64,000 nucleotides of DNA from Sphingomonas_Q fennica_A (GCA_036946415.1 JAQIJD010000002.1:246114-310113), one strand, 5' to 3'. Shown: positions 10,252 to 19,089, counted from the first letter of the stretch. A program made the numbers and translations. The notes: a model not told the origin generated them from the letters alone.

Positions 10252-11661
10252 TCACAGGTCCGGCACGTCGTCCCGCTGCGGCTGGTGGAGTGAGGGGCGC
10301 AGGCGGGCGACGCTGCATATGCCCGCCGCCACCGTCAGCCCCGCGGCCACCAGCGCCGGCGTGGGGCCGGTGCCGATGCCGATCGCCAGCAGCGTCGCGA
10401 AGACGGTGGCGCCCAGCGTCTGCCCGGTCATCCGCGTCGTCGCGATCAGGCCGCCGGCCGCGGCGGCGCGGTGGCGCGGGGCCGATCCCACGATCAGCCG
10501 CGCATTGGGGGAGAGGAACAGGCCGAAGCCGGTGCCGCACAGCATCATCCGCCACGCCACATCGAAGAAATCGACCTGCGGGGGCAGCCATGCCACCGTC
10601 AGCAGACCGCCGGTCGCGATCGTCATGCCGATTCCGCCCAGCACGCCCGCCGGCACCTTGTCCGACAGGATGCCGGCGAGCGGGGAGATGACGAGCATCA
10701 CGATCGGCCACGTCCCGATCATCGCGCCGATCTCGGCCGGCGAGAGGCCGTAATCGTGCTGAAGGCGGAAGGGCATCGAGAGGAGCGTCGTCATCGAGGC
10801 GACGAAGGCGGTGAGCGCGCCGGCCGCGGACAGCGCCAGCACCGGCCGCCCCAGCAGATCGACCGGCATGACGGGCTGGTCCTGCTTCAGTTCGTGGCGC
10901 ACGAACAGCACGCCCAGCGCCGCCCCGGCCGCCACCACCGCGGTCGCCACCACCGGCGAATCGCCGTGGACGAGCGATTCGAGCCCGCCGATGACGAGGC
11001 CGAAGACGAGCGCGCACAGCGTCGCCCCCAGCATGTCGTACGGCACGTCGCGCGGTTCGGGGTCGGGCAGCGCGCGGCCGAGCAGCAGCGACAGGATCGC
11101 GAAGGGCGCGGCGCTGGCGAACACCCAGGGCCAGGGCGCGGCGGAGAGGACGAAGCCGCCCAGCGTCGGCGAGATCGCGCCGGCCGAGGCGACGATCACG
11201 CCGTTGATGCTGAGGCCGCGCCCAAGCTGCGAGGCCGGATAGGTGCCGCGGACGAGCGCGCTCGACACGCTGAGCGCCGCCGCCGCCCCCAGCCCCTGCG
11301 CCGTCCGCGCGACGAGCAGGAAGGGCAGGGAGCGCGAAAAGAAGCACAGGATCGTCGCCACCAGGAACAGCGCCTGGCCATATTGGTAGAGCGTGCGCAG
11401 CCCGATCCGGTCGCCGAGCGCCGAGAAGGGCAGCAAGGTCATCACCAGTGTGAGCTGATAGACGGTGACGATCAGCACCGCCGAGGAACTGGCGATCTGC
11501 AAATCCCGCGCGATCGTCGGCAGCGCGACGGTGACGATCGCGCCGTCGATCACCACCAGCGCCGTGCCGAAGCACAGCGCGCCGATCGCGCGCAGCCGCC
11601 GCGTGCCGGGCAGGCCGTCACGCGGGGGCGGTGCGGCGTCGCCGGTGGGGGAGCGGGGCAA
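10252..11661 (-). CDS. DHA2-type MFS drug:proton antiporter
   Basis: Inner-membrane exporter of about 469 residues with around 14 hydrophobic segments. Motif C (GAISPTLGG) marks an antiporter; VVIDGAIVTVALPTIARDL and SALGDRIGLRTLY are typical of the 14-helix DHA2 (EmrB/QacA-like) family. The start is uncertain: no ATG or GTG exists between the upstream uvrD stop (11700) and the first helix. TTG 11661 is the only standard start there; CTG 11688, with a weak GGAA before it, is the alternative. The close spacing to uvrD suggests read-through transcription. Confidence 0.83.
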   Translation of the reverse strand: MPRSPTGDAAPPPRDGLPGTRRLRAIGALCFGTALVVIDGAIVTVALPTIARDLQIASSSAVLIVTVYQLTLVMTLLPFSALGDRIGLRTLYQYGQALFLVATILCFFSRSLPFLLVARTAQGLGAAAALSVSSALVRGTYPASQLGRGLSINGVIVASAGAISPTLGGFVLSAAPWPWVFASAAPFAILSLLLGRALPDPEPRDVPYDMLGATLCALVFGLVIGGLESLVHGDSPVVATAVVAAGAALGVLFVRHELKQDQPVMPVDLLGRPVLALSAAGALTAFVASMTTLLSMPFRLQHDYGLSPAEIGAMIGTWPIVMLVISPLAGILSDKVPAGVLGGIGMTIATGGLLTVAWLPPQVDFFDVAWRMMLCGTGFGLFLSPNARLIVGSAPRHRAAAAGGLIATTRMTGQTLGATVFATLLAIGIGTGPTPALVAAGLTVAAGICSVARLRPSLHQPQRDDVPDL

Positions 11662-11699
11662 AGCGGCGGCGGGGGGATGGTCGCTCAGGGCAGGTTCCG

Positions 11700-13973
11700 T
11701 CAGGCGGGGGTCACGAAGCTGTCCAGAACGCGCTTGCGGCCGGCATGTTCGAAATCGATCTCCAGCTTGTTGCCCTCGATCTCCGCGACCGCGCCATAAC
11801 CGAATTTGGTGTGGAAGACGCGCGCGCCCACCGCCACGTCGCCACGCGGCTTGGCGGCGAAGGAGGCGGCCGAGGCGCGCGATTCGACGACGCGGGCGGT
11901 CGACCGGTCGAGGCCGCCCGCCACTGCCGCGCGCTGCCAGCCGGGGCCGCGGCCGGTGCCGCGCGCCACGTCGGCGAAGGGATCGGCCTGTTCGGACCAT
12001 TGCGCCCGCCACAGCGATTCGCCGCCGGTCATCGTCGTTTCGGCCTCGACATGCTCGACCGGCAGCTCGCCGACGAAGCGCGAGGGGATGGAGGAGGTCC
12101 ACTGGCCGTAGATGCGGCGGTTGGCGGCGTGGAGGATCGTGCAGCGCCGGCGCGCCCGCGTGATCGCCACATAAGCGAGGCGGCGTTCCTCCTCGAGGCT
12201 CGCCGTGCCGCCCTCGTCCAGCGCGCGCTGCGAGGGGAAGACGCCCTCCTCCCAGCCGGCGAGAAAGACGGTGTCATATTCCAGCCCCTTGGCGGCGTGG
12301 ATCGTCATGATCGTCACCTTCGCCTCCTCGGCGTTGGCGTCGTTATCCATGACGAGGCTGACATGTTCGAGGAACGCGGGCAGCGTCTCATATTCCTCCA
12401 TCGCCCGCGTCAGTTCGGCGAGGTTCTCGAGGCGGCCGGCGCTTTCGGCCGAGCGGTCGGCCTGGAGCATGGCGGTATAGCCGCTCTCGTCCAGCATCTG
12501 CCGGGCGAGTTCGGCGTGGGGCAAGGCGGACAGGCGATCGCGCCATGCGGCGATGTCCGCCACGAGCCGCCCGAGCGACTTGCGCGCCGCCCCGGTCATC
12601 TCGTCGGTATCGAGGATGCGGGCGGCGGCCAGCGCCAGCGGGATGCCCTCCGCACGGGCCAATTGGTGCAGCTTGGCCACCGCCTTGTCGCCGAGGCCGC
12701 GCTTGGGGGTGTTGACGATCCGCTCGAACGCCAGATCGTCGGCCGGCTGGGCGATGACGCGGAGATAGGCGAGCGCGTCGCGGATCTCGGCGCGCTCGTA
12801 GAAGCGGAAGCCGCCGACGATGCGATAGGGCAGGCCGATCGCGATGAAGCGGTCTTCCAGCTCGCGCGTCTGGAACTGGGCGCGGACGAGGATGGCGACC
12901 TCGTCCAGCCTGAGACCGTCGCGCTGGCCGCGTTCGATCTCCTCGCCGATGCGGCGCGCCTCCTCCGGCCCGTCCCACACGCCGATCACGCGGACCTTTT
13001 CGCCGCCGTCGGCCTCCGTCCACAAGGTCTTGCCCAGCCGGCCGCCGTTATGGGCGATGACGGCGGAGGCGGCGGCGAGGATGTGGCCGGTGGAGCGGTA
13101 ATTCTGTTCGAGGCGGATGACGGCGGCGCCGGGAAAGTCCCGCTCGAACCGCAGGATATTCTCCACCTGCGCGCCGCGCCACGAATAGATCGACTGGTCG
13201 TCGTCCCCCACGCAGCAGATGTTGCGATGCTTCTGGGCGAGCAGGCGCAGCCACAGATACTGGCTGCTGTTGGTATCCTGATATTCGTCCACCATGATGT
13301 AGCGGAAGCGATCCTGATAGATCGCCAGCACGTCGCGGTGCGTCTTCAGGATCACCAGCATGTGGAGCAGCAGGTCGCCGAAGTCGCAGGCGTTCACCGC
13401 CTTCAACCGCTCCTGATATTGGGCGTAGAGTTCCTGGCCGCGCCCGTCGGCATAGGCCTCGCTCTCGCCGGCATCGACGTCGGCCGGCACCAGCCCCTTG
13501 TTCTTCCAGCGATCGATCAGCCCGGCGAGCTGGCGGGCGGGCCAGCGCTTCTCGTCGATCTCCGCCGCCACGATCAGCTGCTTGAGCAGGCGGAGCTGAT
13601 CGTCGGTATCGAGAATCGTGAAATTGCTTTGCAGGCCGACCAGTTCGGCATGGCGGCGCAGCATCCGCGCGGCGATCGAGTGAAAGGTGCCGAGCCACGG
13701 CATCCCCTCCACCATATCCCCCAGCAGGCGGCCGACGCGCTCGCGCATCTCGCGCGCGGCCTTGTTGGTGAAGGTGACGGCGAGGATCTCGGACGGCCAC
13801 GCCCGGCGGGTGGAGACGAGGTGGGCGAGGCGCGCCGTCAACGCCGCGGTCTTGCCCGTGCCGGCACCCGCCAGCACCAGCACCGGCCCGTCGCTGGTCA
13901 GCACCGCCTGCCGCTGCGGCGGGTTCAAGGGCCTGAGATAAGGCGGTTCGGCCGGATCGGAGAGCTGGGTCAC
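11700..13973 (-). CDS. uvrD: UvrD/PcrA-type DNA helicase II
   Basis: ATP-dependent 3'-5' helicase of superfamily 1, used in nucleotide excision and mismatch repair. The 757 residues show motif I GAGTGKT, motif Ia AVTFTNKAAREM, motif II DEYQD, motif III GDDDQSIYSWRGA, motif IV EQNYRST, motif V TIHAAKGLEYD and motif VI RRLAYVAITRAR. The C-terminal segment FGYGAVAEIEGNKLEIDF is the short Tudor-like RNA-polymerase-contact region typical of PcrA/UvrD. The GTG at 13973 (VTQLSDPAEPPYL) is chosen because AGGTG lies just upstream; an ATG at 14009 is an alternative. Confidence 0.93.
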   Translation of the reverse strand: MTQLSDPAEPPYLRPLNPPQRQAVLTSDGPVLVLAGAGTGKTAALTARLAHLVSTRRAWPSEILAVTFTNKAAREMRERVGRLLGDMVEGMPWLGTFHSIAARMLRRHAELVGLQSNFTILDTDDQLRLLKQLIVAAEIDEKRWPARQLAGLIDRWKNKGLVPADVDAGESEAYADGRGQELYAQYQERLKAVNACDFGDLLLHMLVILKTHRDVLAIYQDRFRYIMVDEYQDTNSSQYLWLRLLAQKHRNICCVGDDDQSIYSWRGAQVENILRFERDFPGAAVIRLEQNYRSTGHILAAASAVIAHNGGRLGKTLWTEADGGEKVRVIGVWDGPEEARRIGEEIERGQRDGLRLDEVAILVRAQFQTRELEDRFIAIGLPYRIVGGFRFYERAEIRDALAYLRVIAQPADDLAFERIVNTPKRGLGDKAVAKLHQLARAEGIPLALAAARILDTDEMTGAARKSLGRLVADIAAWRDRLSALPHAELARQMLDESGYTAMLQADRSAESAGRLENLAELTRAMEEYETLPAFLEHVSLVMDNDANAEEAKVTIMTIHAAKGLEYDTVFLAGWEEGVFPSQRALDEGGTASLEEERRLAYVAITRARRRCTILHAANRRIYGQWTSSIPSRFVGELPVEHVEAETTMTGGESLWRAQWSEQADPFADVARGTGRGPGWQRAAVAGGLDRSTARVVESRASAASFAAKPRGDVAVGARVFHTKFGYGAVAEIEGNKLEIDFEHAGRKRVLDSFVTPA

Positions 13974-14059
13974 GCGTGAACACCTAGGGAACGTGAAGGC
14001 GCGCCGCAACCGGGACGGCGGACTCGACGGCGGCGGGGCGATCCGGCTATCGTGCCGGC

Positions 14060-15577
14060 ATGAGCGACCAGCGGGGAAGACGGGGCATGTGGCTGCTGAA
14101 GGGCGCGCGGACGGACGGCCGCGAAGGCGAGGGCGAAAACCCGTTCCGGGATCAGCCGCTGGGGCCGAGCCCGTTCGAGGGGATGGAGCCGGCGCCGCAG
14201 ACGATCGACCTGCCGCCCGCCCCGCCCGAAGGCTTCGTGCCCGAACCGGCGCCCGCCCCCCTCGCGGCGGCGCCCGCCCCGGCGCCCGAGCCCGAACCCG
14301 AGCATCCCGCGCTGTTGAGCGCCGCGCAGGCGATCGGCGGCCGCTACGAACAGATGCATGGCGCGCTGGACGGCATCGCCCGCCTGTTCGAGCAGATGAA
14401 GGCGATCGAGCCGCTGATGGCGGACATCCGCGCCCCGCTGGGCGAGGAATATGAGACGCGCCGCGCCGAACATGCCGAACTGACCGCGCTGCGCTCCGCC
14501 TACGATCACGCCGAACGCTCTCTGTCCGGCGCGCAGGCGCAGGAGCGGGATGCGCTGCACCGGCTGGCCGTCACCGAAATCGCGTTGTCCGATTCGGAGG
14601 CGTTGCGCGCGGCGCAGGCTGCCTCGCTGGAGGAGCGGGTGATCGACCTCGATCGCCTGCGCGACGAACTGTTGCAGGCGCAGCTGCGCGGCCAGCAGCT
14701 CGACGGGGCGCTGGCCGAAGCGACGCGGCGCGTGGCGGAGCTGGAACAGGACGTCGCCACGCTCCGCCAGCAACTGGCCGAGGTCGACGCGCAGCGCAAC
14801 GCCGCCGAGGGCGATCTGGCCCGCGCGCAGCAGGAGAATGCGCTCGCCTCGGAGGAGGCGGCGGTGGTCCGCGTCCGCTACGATCAGGCGAGCGCCGATG
14901 TCGCCCGCCTCGTCCGCAGCGAGGCGGAGACGAGCGCGCAGCTGACCGCCGAACGTGCCCGGCTGGCGCAGACCGAGGTCGCCGCGCAGGCCGCCGCGGC
15001 CGAATCGGCGCGCCTCGTCCGCTCGCTGGAAACGCAGATCGAGGTGGCGGCGGCCGAGGCGGCGGCACTCCAGACGCGGGTCGATACCGCCACGGCGCGC
15101 GCCGCCAAGCTGGAGGAATTGAACGCGCAGCTGAGCGCGCGGCTGGCCGAGGCCGGGACGCGCAACCAGGGGGCGGACCGCACGCTGGTCGAACGGCAGA
15201 CCGCGCTCGACCGGATGGCCGATCGCATCGCCAAGCTGGAGGCGGAGGCGACCGCGCTGCGCGGCGAGCACGCCGCGGTGGATGCCGCGCGCATCGCCGC
15301 CACGGAACGCGCCGACCAGCTCGCCAAGTCGCTGGCCGGCCACGAACGCGCCGCAGAGCGCGCCGAGGAACGCGCCAACCAATTCCGCGGCAAGCTGGAG
15401 GAGACGATCGGCGGCCACGAGGCCCAATTGTCCGACCGCGACCGGCGGATCGACGCGCTGCAAAAGGAAGTTGAGCGCAGCCGCGCCGAAACCGCGCTGG
15501 CCGAGGGCGCGCTGGAGACGGTGCGCCGCGACCGGGACCGGTTGCAGGCGACATTGTTCGCACAGGCGAACGGGTGA
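14060..15577 (+). CDS. Large cytoplasmic coiled-coil protein, function unknown
   Basis: Protein of 505 residues with no recognised catalytic domain. Residues 1-30 are basic. About 30-90 is a Pro/Ala/Glu-rich disordered region (PAPAPLAAAPAPAPEPEPE). About 95-500 is an almost unbroken alpha-helical coiled coil rich in Ala, Glu, Arg and Leu, with heptad-like spacing. There is no signal peptide or membrane segment. The organisation (disordered head, long rod) resembles bacterial filament formers such as crescentin, or SMC-like rods without the ATPase, but I see no sequence match. ATG 14060 is used; ATG 14087 (MWLLKG) has a better purine-rich leader. Divergent from uvrD, with 86 nt between. Confidence 0.75.
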   Translation: MSDQRGRRGMWLLKGARTDGREGEGENPFRDQPLGPSPFEGMEPAPQTIDLPPAPPEGFVPEPAPAPLAAAPAPAPEPEPEHPALLSAAQAIGGRYEQMHGALDGIARLFEQMKAIEPLMADIRAPLGEEYETRRAEHAELTALRSAYDHAERSLSGAQAQERDALHRLAVTEIALSDSEALRAAQAASLEERVIDLDRLRDELLQAQLRGQQLDGALAEATRRVAELEQDVATLRQQLAEVDAQRNAAEGDLARAQQENALASEEAAVVRVRYDQASADVARLVRSEAETSAQLTAERARLAQTEVAAQAAAAESARLVRSLETQIEVAAAEAAALQTRVDTATARAAKLEELNAQLSARLAEAGTRNQGADRTLVERQTALDRMADRIAKLEAEATALRGEHAAVDAARIAATERADQLAKSLAGHERAAERAEERANQFRGKLEETIGGHEAQLSDRDRRIDALQKEVERSRAETALAEGALETVRRDRDRLQATLFAQANG

Positions 15578-15696
15578 CGCATCAGGGTCGCGCGTGCGGG
15601 GCGGGGATCGAGCGGTTCGATCGCCTGCCCGCGGCGACCGCTCGGGATTGGCTGCGCCGCGAAGCCGCGGCATGGTCGCCGTAACGCCACACGGCG

Positions 15697-15720
15697 ATGG
15701 ACGGCTCCGCGGCCGTCCAT
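15697..15720. terminator. Hairpin between convergent genes
   Basis: A perfect 9-bp stem (15697-15705 with 15712-15720) with a 6-nt loop lies in the 196-nt gap between the coiled-coil gene and the convergent gdx gene. It is a likely bidirectional terminator. Nothing else is recognised in this gap. Confidence 0.6.
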
Positions 15721-15773
15721 TCGAGGCGAACGGTGGCCGTGCCGCGAGGCGGTGATGGGATCGGTCGCGCGCT

Positions 15774-16091
15774 TTACGGCGTCGCCAGCTTCATGAGGGC
15801 GATGCCGGCGAGGATCAGGGCCGCGGCGAGCAGGCGGAGCGGGCTGGCCGCTTCGCCGAGGAACAGGATGCCCGCGGCGAAGGCGCCGACCGCGCCGATC
15901 CCGGTCCACACGGCATAGGCCGTGCCGAGCGGCAGGGTCCGCATCGCGAAGGACAGCAGGCCGAAGCTGACGAGCATCGCCATGACGGTCACGACGCTGG
16001 GGCCGAGGCGCGTGAAGCCCTGCGACTGTTTCATCGCCGAAGCCCAGACGATTTCGAACACACCGGCGACGACGAGTATCAACCACGGCAT
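15774..16091 (-). CDS. gdx: Guanidinium exporter Gdx (SugE subtype of SMR family)
   Basis: Small multidrug resistance family protein of 105 residues with four membrane helices, working as a dual-topology dimer that exports guanidinium in exchange for protons. Residues expected for the Gdx subtype, rather than the EmrE/Qac subtype, are in place: Gly10, Glu13, Trp16 and Ser42. The GFTRL.PS and LPLGTAYAVWTGIGAVGA blocks are close to E. coli SugE. The ATG follows AGGAGG (16100-16105) by 8 nt. That ribosome site is buried in a hairpin, and a guanidine-II-like hairpin lies just upstream (see the leader entry), so translational control by guanidine is likely. Confidence 0.93.
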   Translation of the reverse strand: MPWLILVVAGVFEIVWASAMKQSQGFTRLGPSVVTVMAMLVSFGLLSFAMRTLPLGTAYAVWTGIGAVGAFAAGILFLGEAASPLRLLAAALILAGIALMKLATP

Positions 16092-16094
16092 TGG

Positions 16095-16170
16095 GGCAGC
16101 CTCCTGCAAGGGCTGCCGGGCCGTCCCGGTCTTGATCCTCCGCGGGTGTGGAGACGGGAACGTGGTCCCG
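16095..16170 (-). promoter_or_regulatory. Candidate guanidine-II (mini-ykkC) riboswitch leader of gdx
   Basis: Read on the minus strand, a perfect 5-bp hairpin closing an ACGG loop (16116-16129) matches the diagnostic ACGR-loop hairpin of guanidine-II riboswitches. Next comes a 7-bp stem pairing 16111-16117 with 16095-16101, which traps the AGGAGG ribosome site of gdx. The two stems share bases 16116-16117, so forming the ACGG hairpin should open the ribosome site. A further hairpin at 16155-16170 is placed where the first ACGR hairpin should be, but its loop reads CCACGT, so that half of the match is imperfect. Gene identity supports the call. Confidence 0.5.
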
Positions 16171-16317
16171 CACCGGCGATGTAGCGGGGCCGCGCGGCGG
16201 ATCAAGTCTCGTTCGCGCAAGACCCGTGCCGTGGCGGTCCGAGGTCGACGATCTACAGGCGCTGCGGACCGCGACCGGCTGCGCGCTTTCCCCGTCGCAG
16301 GAGACGGTCGCGGCGCC

Positions 16318-17742
16318 TTATTCCGCGCGGCGGAGGAGCGTGATCTTCGCCTTGCCGTAGATGCGCTCGGCCTCCACCGACCAGCCGGGGCAGGCGACGC
16401 TTTCCGCCCGCCCGGTCTCGATCGACGCCCAGCCGCCGGGGGTGGCGGTGATTGCCGCCAGTGCGGTGGGGCCGAGGCCGCTGGCATAAGGCGGATCGAG
16501 GAGGATCAGGTCGAACGGGCCGCCCCGATACGATTCGGCGCGGCGGGCGACGATCGTCGCGGCGGCGTCCAGTGCGGCGACATTCGCTTCCAGCGCCGCC
16601 AGCGCCGCGCGATCCGGCTCGACGAAGGTGCAGTGCGCAGCACCCCGCGACAGCGCCTCCAGCCCGAGCGCGCCGGTGCCGGCGAACAGGTCCGCCACGC
16701 GCAGCCCCTCGAAGCTGCCGATACGGCTGGCGAGCATCGAGAACAGCGCCTCGCGCGCGCGATCCGATGTGGGGCGGGTGGCCTCGCCGGCGGGGGCCTT
16801 GAGCGGGCGGCCGCGCCAGCGGCCCGAGACGATCCGCATCAGCCGCGCGGGCGGCGGGGGGCGGGCCGCGCGGGCCGCGGCGGCGGCGCGGCGCTCGACG
16901 ATCGGGGCGACGGTGCGCTTGGGCGGCGGTGCCGCGCCTTCCGGTCGCGGGCGGGGCGGCGGGGCGGCCTTCAGCGTGCGGCGGAAGGCGACGAGGTCGT
17001 GCTGGCGGATTTCATCCACCGCGCCCTCGGGCAGGTCGGCGAGCGGGAAGGGGCCGTAGCTCGTCCGGATCAGCCGGTTCACCTGCAAGCCCAGATGTTC
17101 CAGCACGCGCCGCACCTCGCGATTCTTGCCTTCGGCCAGCCGCATCTCGACCCACTGGTTGGCGCCGGTGCGCCGTTCGAGATTGGCGTCGATCGATCCG
17201 TAGCGGACCCCGTCGATCTCGATCCCGTCGATCAGGTCTTCGAGTTGCTCCTGGCTGACGGTGCCGAAGGCGCGCGCACGATAGGAGCGCTCGACCCCGC
17301 TCGACGGCAGTTCGAGCTGACGCTTCAGCTCGCCGTCGGTGGTGAGCAGCAGCAGCCCTTCGGTATCCATGTCGAGCCGGCCGACCGGCATGACGCGCGG
17401 CAGGCCTTCGGGCAGGCGATCGTAGATTGTCGGGCGGCCGCGCGGATCGCGCTCGGTCGTCAGCAGGCCGCGCGGCTTGTGGAAGCGGAACAGGCGGGCC
17501 GGGGCGGGGGCGGCGACGGGCTTGCCGTCCACCGTCACTTTCGCAAGATTCGAGACGAGCGTCGCCGGCGTCTCGATCGCCACGCCGTCGATCGCGACGC
17601 GCCGCGCCTCGATCATCCGCTCGATCTCGCGGCGGGAGGCGACGCCGGCGCGCGCCAGCAGCTTGGCGATGCGCTGTTCGCCGGCGCCCTTGACGTGGCG
17701 GCGGACGCCTTGCGGTTCGCGGGCGGGGGGATCGGTGGGCAT
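16318..17742 (-). CDS. Fused 23S rRNA pseudouridine synthase (RluB-like) and 16S rRNA m2G966 methyltransferase (RsmD)
   Basis: One open frame of 474 residues contains two rRNA-modifying enzymes. Residues 20-75 form an S4 RNA-binding domain (RIAKLLARAGVASRREIERM); about 80-250 form an RluB/E/F-type pseudouridine synthase with the catalytic Asp in VGRLDMDTEGLLLL. A Pro/Ala/Arg-rich linker (about 255-300) leads to RsmD, starting at MRIVSGRWRG (its own ATG at 16839), with the SAM site ADLFAGTGALGLEALSRGA and the catalytic DPPY. In most bacteria these are separate proteins. No stop codon lies between them here, but the linker contains a G6 run where an indel could have joined them. The internal ATG may still give free RsmD. 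Confidence 0.85.
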   Translation of the reverse strand: MPTDPPAREPQGVRRHVKGAGEQRIAKLLARAGVASRREIERMIEARRVAIDGVAIETPATLVSNLAKVTVDGKPVAAPAPARLFRFHKPRGLLTTERDPRGRPTIYDRLPEGLPRVMPVGRLDMDTEGLLLLTTDGELKRQLELPSSGVERSYRARAFGTVSQEQLEDLIDGIEIDGVRYGSIDANLERRTGANQWVEMRLAEGKNREVRRVLEHLGLQVNRLIRTSYGPFPLADLPEGAVDEIRQHDLVAFRRTLKAAPPPRPRPEGAAPPPKRTVAPIVERRAAAAARAARPPPPARLMRIVSGRWRGRPLKAPAGEATRPTSDRAREALFSMLASRIGSFEGLRVADLFAGTGALGLEALSRGAAHCTFVEPDRAALAALEANVAALDAAATIVARRAESYRGGPFDLILLDPPYASGLGPTALAAITATPGGWASIETGRAESVACPGWSVEAERIYGKAKITLLRRAE

Positions 17743-17792
17743 CGGGGAAGCCCTAGCGATCCGCGCGGCCCTGCGCTAGGAGGAGCCGCCCG

Positions 17793-18506
17793 ATGCACGC
17801 TTTCGCCAATCCCGCCCGCTTCCTGAATATCGCGAAGCCCCTGACCGGCTGGCTGGGCTGGGGCGGCGCGGCGCTGCTGGCGGTGGCGCTTGGCGCGGGG
17901 CTGACGATGACGCCCGCCGACTACCTCCAGGGCGAAACCGTCCGCATCATGTATGTGCATGTGCCGACGGCGTGGCTGGGCATGGCCGGCTGGGGGGCGA
18001 TCGCCGTCGCCAGCCTGTCCGAACTCGTCTGGCGGCACCCGCTTGCCGGAATCGCGGCGCGCGCCGCGGCGGTGCCCGGCGCGCTGTTCACGCTCCTCTG
18101 CCTCGCCACCGGATCGATCTGGGGGCGGCCGACGTGGGGGACGTGGTGGGAGTGGGACGGGCGGCTCACCTCGATGCTGGTGCTGTTCTTCCTCTACCTC
18201 GCCTATATCGCGCTCGCCTCGGCGCGGCGGGCGGGCAGCGAGGGCGGGCGGATCGCCGCGGTGTTCGGCCTGTTCGGGGCGATCAACCTGCCGATCATCC
18301 ATTATTCGGTGCTGTGGTGGCGCACGCTCCACCAGGGCCAGAGCATCACGCTGACGGGTTCGACGATCGAGGGATCGATCCTCTGGCCGCTGCCGCTGTC
18401 CGCGCTCGGCTTCTCCTTGCTGTTCGGCGCGATCGTGCTGATGCGGATGCGGGCGATGCTGGCGGACCTGCGCGTCGAGGCGCGGCTCAGGCGGATGGCG
18501 GCATGA
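17793..18506 (+). CDS. ccmC: Heme exporter / CcmE-loading protein CcmC
   Basis: Inner-membrane protein (237 residues, six hydrophobic segments) that transfers heme to CcmE in cytochrome c maturation system I. The tryptophan-rich periplasmic WWEWD motif (in WGTWWEWDGRLTS) and the conserved heme-ligand histidines in MYVHVP and IIHYSV are visible. AGGAGGAG precedes the ATG at ideal spacing, marking this as the first gene of the ccm operon. It diverges from the rluB-rsmD frame across a 50-nt gap. The ABC subunits CcmA and CcmB are not in this window. Confidence 0.95.
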   Translation: MHAFANPARFLNIAKPLTGWLGWGGAALLAVALGAGLTMTPADYLQGETVRIMYVHVPTAWLGMAGWGAIAVASLSELVWRHPLAGIAARAAAVPGALFTLLCLATGSIWGRPTWGTWWEWDGRLTSMLVLFFLYLAYIALASARRAGSEGGRIAAVFGLFGAINLPIIHYSVLWWRTLHQGQSITLTGSTIEGSILWPLPLSALGFSLLFGAIVLMRMRAMLADLRVEARLRRMAA

Positions 18507-18634
18507 CCGGGCATTGGGGCTTCGTGGCCGCGGCCTATGCGCTGGTGCTGATCGGCACGATCGGCGTGACGGTGGCGAGCTATGTGGCGATGCGCCGGGC
18601 GGAGGCGCGGGCCGAGGCGCTGGCACGGCGATGA
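18503..18634 (+). CDS. ccmD: Heme exporter protein CcmD
   Basis: Short protein of 43 residues with one membrane helix (FVAAAYALVLIGTIGVTVASY) and an Arg-rich cytoplasmic tail (RRAEARAEALARR), the usual CcmD form. CcmD helps release heme-loaded CcmE from the CcmABC complex. It starts with ATG overlapping the ccmC stop by 4 nt and ends with a 4-nt overlap into ccmE. Position and topology, more than sequence, identify it. Confidence 0.9.
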   Translation: MTGHWGFVAAAYALVLIGTIGVTVASYVAMRRAEARAEALARR

Positions 18635-19089
18635 AGGCCAAGCATCAGCGGCTGTGGCTGGCGGGGCTGGCGGTGGCGGCGCTGATCGCCGCGGCGCTGC
18701 TCGCCATGTGGGGCCTGCGCGATCAGGCGGCCTATTTCTACACGCCGGCCGATGCGGTGCGCGATCATGTCGCCCCCGGCCGCGCGGTGCGGCTGGGCGG
18801 GATGGTCGAGAAGGGGTCGGTCCGCCGCCTGCCCGACGGCGTGTCGATCGCGTTCACGGTGACGGACGGGGTGGAAACGGTGCCGGTGCGCTTCACGGGC
18901 ATCGTCCCCGATCTCTTCCGCGAGGGATCGGGCGTGGTGGCCGAGGGGGCGTTCCAGCCCGGCGGCGGGTTCGCCGCGACGACTATCCTCGCCAAGCATG
19001 ACGAGCGCTACATGCCGCCGCAGGTGGCGGGCGCGATGCACAAGAGCAGGAGCCTGGAGACCGACGACACGGCGGCGGGCCGGCCGTGA
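18631..19089 (+). CDS. ccmE: Cytochrome c maturation heme chaperone CcmE
   Basis: Membrane-anchored periplasmic heme chaperone of 152 residues. An N-terminal anchor (about residues 8-28) precedes an OB-fold beta-barrel. The heme-attachment His123 and the Tyr127 of the HxxxY motif (AKHDERYMPP) are present. The unstructured C-terminal tail is typical. It starts by a 4-nt ATGA overlap with ccmD. Confidence 0.95.
   Translation: MKAKHQRLWLAGLAVAALIAAALLAMWGLRDQAAYFYTPADAVRDHVAPGRAVRLGGMVEKGSVRRLPDGVSIAFTVTDGVETVPVRFTGIVPDLFREGSGVVAEGAFQPGGGFAATTILAKHDERYMPPQVAGAMHKSRSLETDDTAAGRP

Noticed and set aside
16092..16317. Guanidine-I (ykkC) riboswitch before gdx
   Set aside because: The long conserved ykkC segments (for example the AAAGCCCGGGAGA-like end) are absent. 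Only the short class-II type hairpin fits.
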